A stretch of 9,430 nt of DNA. It comes from Dialister sp. UBA6422 (GTDB taxonomy: Bacteria; Bacillota; Negativicutes; Veillonellales; Dialisteraceae). Below, one piece after another: positions 7,214-9,430 of this stretch (positions are counted from its first letter, which is position 1; the number at the start of each line of letters is the position of its first letter). The notes beneath the pieces are model-generated. The model had not been told where the DNA came from. It made no database searches and worked only from the letters and a program-made list of their open reading frames with translations. Made by a program: the position numbers and the translations under genes. The DNA lies in the NCBI GenBank assembly GCA_002439665.1, contig DJPC01000105.1, positions 1,947 through 11,376 of the forward strand. Reading direction: 5' to 3'.

Positions 7214-7240
7214 GTAAGCGTCAGAGATTCCGTGGATGTT
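7214..7240 (+). repeat. Left inverted repeat of the IS66 element
   Basis: Starts GTAAGCGTC. Compared with the reverse complement of the right end, the first nine bases are identical and the next 15-20 are partly matched if small gaps are allowed (shared ATT, TGGA and an A-run). Confidence 0.75.
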
Positions 7241-7301
7241 CAAAAAATTTCATATATGCGACAATACCTCCAGATTAATCAACTGGAGGTATTTAACATG
7301 A
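7236..7301 (+). CDS. Possible 21-codon leader peptide overlapping the tnpB start
   Basis: A small frame begins ATG at 7236 (MFKKFHICDN...) and ends with TGA at 7299-7301, which overlaps the tnpB start codon as ATGA. It runs across both arms of the hairpin at 7263-7293. A ribosome translating it would unfold that hairpin and finish exactly where tnpB begins, the layout expected for translational coupling. It has no good Shine-Dalgarno sequence of its own, and no family likeness can be judged at this length. It may be a vestige of tnpA, a real leader, or chance. Confidence 0.3.
   Translation: MFKKFHICDNTSRLINWRYLT
7263..7293 (+). promoter_or_regulatory. Hairpin sequestering the tnpB ribosome binding site
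   Basis: Perfect 11-bp inverted repeat, aatacctccag (7263-7273) against ctggaggtatt (7283-7293), with a 9-base loop. The right arm contains the whole GGAGGT Shine-Dalgarno sequence (7285-7290) of tnpB, and the left arm carries its exact complement ACCTCC. In a long transcript this would hide the site and lower tnpB translation. Such anti-Shine-Dalgarno hairpins are known in other insertion sequences (IS10, IS200) as protection against read-through transcription. The role here is inferred. Confidence 0.7.
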
Positions 7302-7651
7302 ATATTCAATTCTCGGCCAATCACATTTTCTTGGTAGGTGGCTATACGGATATGCGAAAATCTATTGACGGTCTTTCCTGTATCATTTCCCAACAATTTA
7401 AAGCCAATCCTTTTAGTTCTTCCCTATTCCTCTTCTGTGGCCGCAAAAAAGATCGCCTTAAAATTCTTCTTTGGCAAGGCGATGGGTTTATTCTCCTCTA
7501 CAAGCGCCTTGAAAATGGTAAATTTCAATGGCCTCGGGACAATCATGAGCTCACTGAGCTAACTCCTCAGCAATATCGCTGGCTCATGGAAGGTCTTGCT
7601 ATTTATCAACCCAAAGCAGTAAAAACCATTCAACCTGACTGCAGCATGTAA
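7298..7651 (+). CDS. tnpB: IS66 accessory protein TnpB (Orf2)
   Basis: A 117-aa protein of the IS66 Orf2 family, required for transposition in studied IS66 elements although its biochemical role is unclear. Family signatures: GGYTDMRKSIDGL (14-26), PFSSSLFLFCGRKKDRLKILLWQGDGF (38-64) and LYKRLENGKFQWP (67-79), then a C-terminal LTPQQYRWLMEGL helix (88-100). The ATG at 7298 has GGAGGT at 7-base spacing. An upstream in-frame GTG at 7232 would add 22 residues outside the family and lacks a binding site. The ribosome binding site lies inside a strong hairpin, so expression is probably kept low. It is separated from tnpC by 112 bp containing a terminator-like hairpin. Confidence 0.93.
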   Translation: MNIQFSANHIFLVGGYTDMRKSIDGLSCIISQQFKANPFSSSLFLFCGRKKDRLKILLWQGDGFILLYKRLENGKFQWPRDNHELTELTPQQYRWLMEGLAIYQPKAVKTIQPDCSM

Positions 7652-7666
7652 GAAAATTTACATCAT

Positions 7667-7712
7667 AAAAAGCATGAAGTCACCGATAAATACTTGTAAT
7701 TTCATGCTTTTT
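7667..7712 (+). terminator. Terminator-like hairpin between tnpB and tnpC
   Basis: Perfect 12-bp inverted repeat, aaaaagcatgaa (7667-7678) against ttcatgcttttt (7701-7712), with a 22-base loop. The T-run at the end of the 3' arm and the A-run of the 5' arm make it terminator-like in both directions. It would reduce read-through from tnpB into tnpC. The loop is long, so strength is uncertain. Confidence 0.55.
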
Positions 7713-7745
7713 GTTATACTATATATCTATAATTCTCAATATAAT
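7694..7745 (+). promoter_or_regulatory. Candidate tnpC promoter region
   Basis: AT-rich stretch with an extended -10 (TG at 7712-7713, TATACT at 7715-7720) and two exact TATAAT hexamers (7728-7733 and 7740-7745). A weak -35-like TTGTAA (7694-7699) stands only 15 bases before TATACT. It lies just after the terminator-like hairpin and 19-50 bases before the tnpC start. AT-richness makes chance hexamers likely, so which one is used, if any, is open. Confidence 0.4.
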
Positions 7746-7763
7746 AAATGAAAGGTTCTACCT

Positions 7764-9332
7764 ATGAAAACTACTCATGAGCTGGAAATGCAGAAAGAAA
7801 TTAATGAACTGAAAATGGAAAATCAGCAGTTGAAACAGCAACTTGCTACACTGAAAAAGCTTCATTTTGGTCCTAAAACAGAAAAGAAGAAGACTGTATA
7901 TCCAGATGCGGAAATGAGCCTTTTTGATGAAGTCGAGGTAGAAGCGAAGCAGAGTGTCAAGGAACCTTCTTTGGAAGAGGAAACAGTTGTTAAGTCCCAT
8001 AAACGCAAGAAAGCATCCAAGGGTAAAACATCTGTAAAGAAACTGCTTGAGTTGTTGCCGAAAGAAAATATTGAAAATAGATATATTGATCTCCCAGATG
8101 ATGAAAAGACCTGCAAACAGTGTGGAGAGTTGTTACATTCTATAGGCGCTGACCATGTTCGTGATGAAGTGGTCTATATTCCAGCACAAATAAAGGTGGT
8201 CCGATACTACCAGCGTAGTTATGAATGTCGTCAGTGCTCATCAACTAATGAAAAAAAGATCATTGTGAAGCCGACTATACCTAGACCGGTGATTGACCAT
8301 TCCTTTGCTTCTCCCTCTGCCGTATCGCATGTTATAATGCAAAAATATTTCTATGCCCTTCCTTTATATAGACAGGAACAAGAATGGAAGCAGATGGGGC
8401 TTCCTTTGCATCGAGCCACATTGGCCAATTGGGTGATGAAGGTGTCTGATGTTTGGCTTACTCCTATGTACAATCGTATGCACCAATTACTCCTCCAGGA
8501 ATCATGTCTCCATGCCGATGAGACACCAGTGCAGGTATTGCAGGAGAAAGGCCGCAAGAATACGACCAAGTCGTATATGTGGCTATATTCCAGTGGTGAG
8601 TTTGAACCACAGTACTCTATTCGCCTGTTTGAGTACAGTGCTACAAGAAAAGGAGAGAATGCTGTCAAATTTCTTGAGGGGTATCATGGATATCTGCATA
8701 CCGATGACTACGGCGGTTATAACCAGTTTCCCAAAGTAAAACGTTGTCTGTGTTGGGCACATGCCAGAAGAAAATTTGTGGACGCAAAGCCAACAGGTGT
8801 AGATGACCTGACGAATACCCTGGTACAAAAAGGATTGGATTATATAGGGAAATTGTTCCAAATAGAGGATGAATTAAAAGAACTCTCCCCAGAAGAACGA
8901 AAAAAGCTGCGACTTGAAAAAGAGCGGTCTCTTTTGGATGCCTTTTGGACATGGGCAGAAGAAAGCCGTTACAAAGTTCTTCCAAAATCTAAAATCAGTA
9001 CCGCACTGAACTATGCACTGACCAATCGAGAGATGCTCGAAACATATCTGAATGATGGTAGGTGTGCTATATCTAATAATCTGGCCGAGAATAGCATACG
9101 TCCATTTACAGTGGGCAGAAAGAACTGGCTCTTTTCCGGGAGTCCCAAAGGAGCAGATGCCAGTGCTAAAGTCTATAGCATCATAGAGACATGTAAGGCT
9201 AATGGTCTCAATGTGGAAAAATATTTAAATTACATTTTCAAAGAACTGCCAAAAGAAGAGTATCCCAATCATGTAGATGTTTTGGACCAATACATGCCCT
9301 GGAATCCAAAGGTACAAGAACTTTGTAAATAA
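7764..9332 (+). CDS. tnpC: IS66 family transposase TnpC
   Basis: DDE transposase that cuts and joins the element ends. The 522-aa length is typical. Residues 4-33 form a heptad-patterned coiled coil likely used for multimerisation. Residues 34-95 are charged and variable. A zinc-binding module has C117/C120 (CKQC) and C155/C158 (CRQC). The catalytic domain follows, with D252 in HADETPVQV, D314 in TDDYGGY and E442 in SNNLAENSIRPFTVGRKNW; CWAHARRKF (330-338) and LFSGSPKGA (456-464) are further IS66 motifs. The C-terminal end (about 468-515) resembles the IS66 C-terminal helper region. The ATG at 7764 has AAAGGT about 7 bases upstream. No frameshift or missing catalytic residue is seen, so it appears functional. 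Confidence 0.97.
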   Translation: MKTTHELEMQKEINELKMENQQLKQQLATLKKLHFGPKTEKKKTVYPDAEMSLFDEVEVEAKQSVKEPSLEEETVVKSHKRKKASKGKTSVKKLLELLPKENIENRYIDLPDDEKTCKQCGELLHSIGADHVRDEVVYIPAQIKVVRYYQRSYECRQCSSTNEKKIIVKPTIPRPVIDHSFASPSAVSHVIMQKYFYALPLYRQEQEWKQMGLPLHRATLANWVMKVSDVWLTPMYNRMHQLLLQESCLHADETPVQVLQEKGRKNTTKSYMWLYSSGEFEPQYSIRLFEYSATRKGENAVKFLEGYHGYLHTDDYGGYNQFPKVKRCLCWAHARRKFVDAKPTGVDDLTNTLVQKGLDYIGKLFQIEDELKELSPEERKKLRLEKERSLLDAFWTWAEESRYKVLPKSKISTALNYALTNREMLETYLNDGRCAISNNLAENSIRPFTVGRKNWLFSGSPKGADASAKVYSIIETCKANGLNVEKYLNYIFKELPKEEYPNHVDVLDQYMPWNPKVQELCK

Positions 9333-9333
9333 G

Positions 9334-9379
9334 AAAAGCCCAAGAGCTATAGATACATTACTATAGTCTTTGGGCTTTT
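9334..9379 (+). terminator. Terminator after tnpC at the right end of the IS66 element
   Basis: Long stem: aaaagcccaa (9334-9343) with ttgggctttt (9370-9379), continuing through 9344-9352 with 9361-9369 apart from one mismatch and wobble pairs, around an 8-base loop. A T-run ends it on the plus strand and the matching A-run makes it work in both directions. It begins 2 bases after the tnpC stop and ends just inside the right inverted repeat. Confidence 0.8.
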
Positions 9380-9381
9380 TC

Positions 9382-9408
9382 AATTCCATGAAAATATTAG
9401 ACGCTTAC
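9382..9408 (-). repeat. Right inverted repeat of the IS66 element
   Basis: Ends GACGCTTAC on the plus strand, the exact inverse of the left tip. It directly follows the tnpC terminator hairpin. The 22 bases after it (9409-9430) are flank with no recognised content. Confidence 0.75.
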
Positions 9409-9430
9409 CAACGAAAAACGCTGGGCTGGA

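Larger units (their letters stand above)
7214..9408 (+). mobile_element. IS66-family insertion sequence (tnpB and tnpC, no tnpA)
   Basis: About 2195 bp bounded by imperfect inverted repeats whose outer nine bases match exactly (GTAAGCGTC at 7214-7222, GACGCTTAC at 9400-9408), in line with the GTAA ends typical of IS66. It carries tnpB and tnpC in the usual order on the plus strand, but the accessory tnpA is absent; only about 84 bp precede tnpB. The 8-base flanks (gaaacagt on the left, caacgaaa on the right) do not match, so the target duplication usual for this family is not seen. That suggests later rearrangement or a recombinant insertion. Both reading frames look intact, so the element may still be active. 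It sits downstream of the his terminator. Confidence 0.9.

Noticed and set aside
7232..7297. N-terminal extension of tnpB from a GTG
   Set aside because: TnpB proteins start just before the TDMRKSIDG region; the extension crosses the hairpin and has no binding site, whereas 7298 has a strong one.
7753..7763. Mini-hairpin aggt-tct-acct over the tnpC ribosome binding site
   Set aside because: Only four pairs with a three-base loop; too weak to claim as regulation, though it echoes the strong tnpB hairpin.

Overview
The window holds almost an entire histidine biosynthesis operon, all on the plus strand, followed by one IS66-family insertion sequence. The gene order is hisZ (3' end only), hisG, hisD, hisC, hisB, hisH, hisA, hisF and hisIE. 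A short-form HisG (210 aa) next to hisZ, a single-domain HisB, a fused HisIE, purine-rich GGAGG-type ribosome binding sites and moderate-to-low GC point to a Firmicute. A member of the Negativicutes (Dialister, Megasphaera or Veillonella type) is my best guess, made from general likeness and not proven by the sequence.

Bases 1-7119 are the operon. HisZ and HisG form the regulated ATP phosphoribosyltransferase (step 1). HisIE does steps 2 and 3, and HisA isomerises ProFAR. HisH and HisF form the glutamine-dependent IGP synthase, HisB dehydrates IGP, HisC transaminates, and HisD makes the two final oxidations to histidine. The steps missing from the window are histidinol-phosphate phosphatase, the upstream part of hisZ and the operon promoter or leader. 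Several junctions are tightly coupled (hisZ/hisG 38 bp, hisD/hisC 11 bp, hisB/hisH 1 bp, hisH/hisA 4 bp overlap). Four other junctions carry 78-130 bp noncoding spacers. Three of these have clear inverted or heptamer repeats and the fourth (hisF-hisIE) has weak ones. A strong hairpin terminator follows hisIE.

Bases 7214-9408 are an IS66-family element of about 2.2 kb. It is bounded by imperfect inverted repeats that share GTAAGCGTC at both outer ends and carries tnpB (117 aa) and tnpC (522 aa, DDE transposase). No tnpA is present, and no 8-bp target duplication is visible. The element sits just outside the his terminator, so it should not disrupt the pathway.

The operon is ordinary. The most interesting structure is the 5' region of tnpB. 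A perfect 11-bp hairpin buries its Shine-Dalgarno sequence. A 21-codon reading frame runs through that hairpin and ends in an ATGA overlap with the tnpB start. A second terminator-like hairpin followed by promoter-like hexamers separates tnpB from tnpC. I saw no CRISPR array, tRNA, rRNA or defence system.
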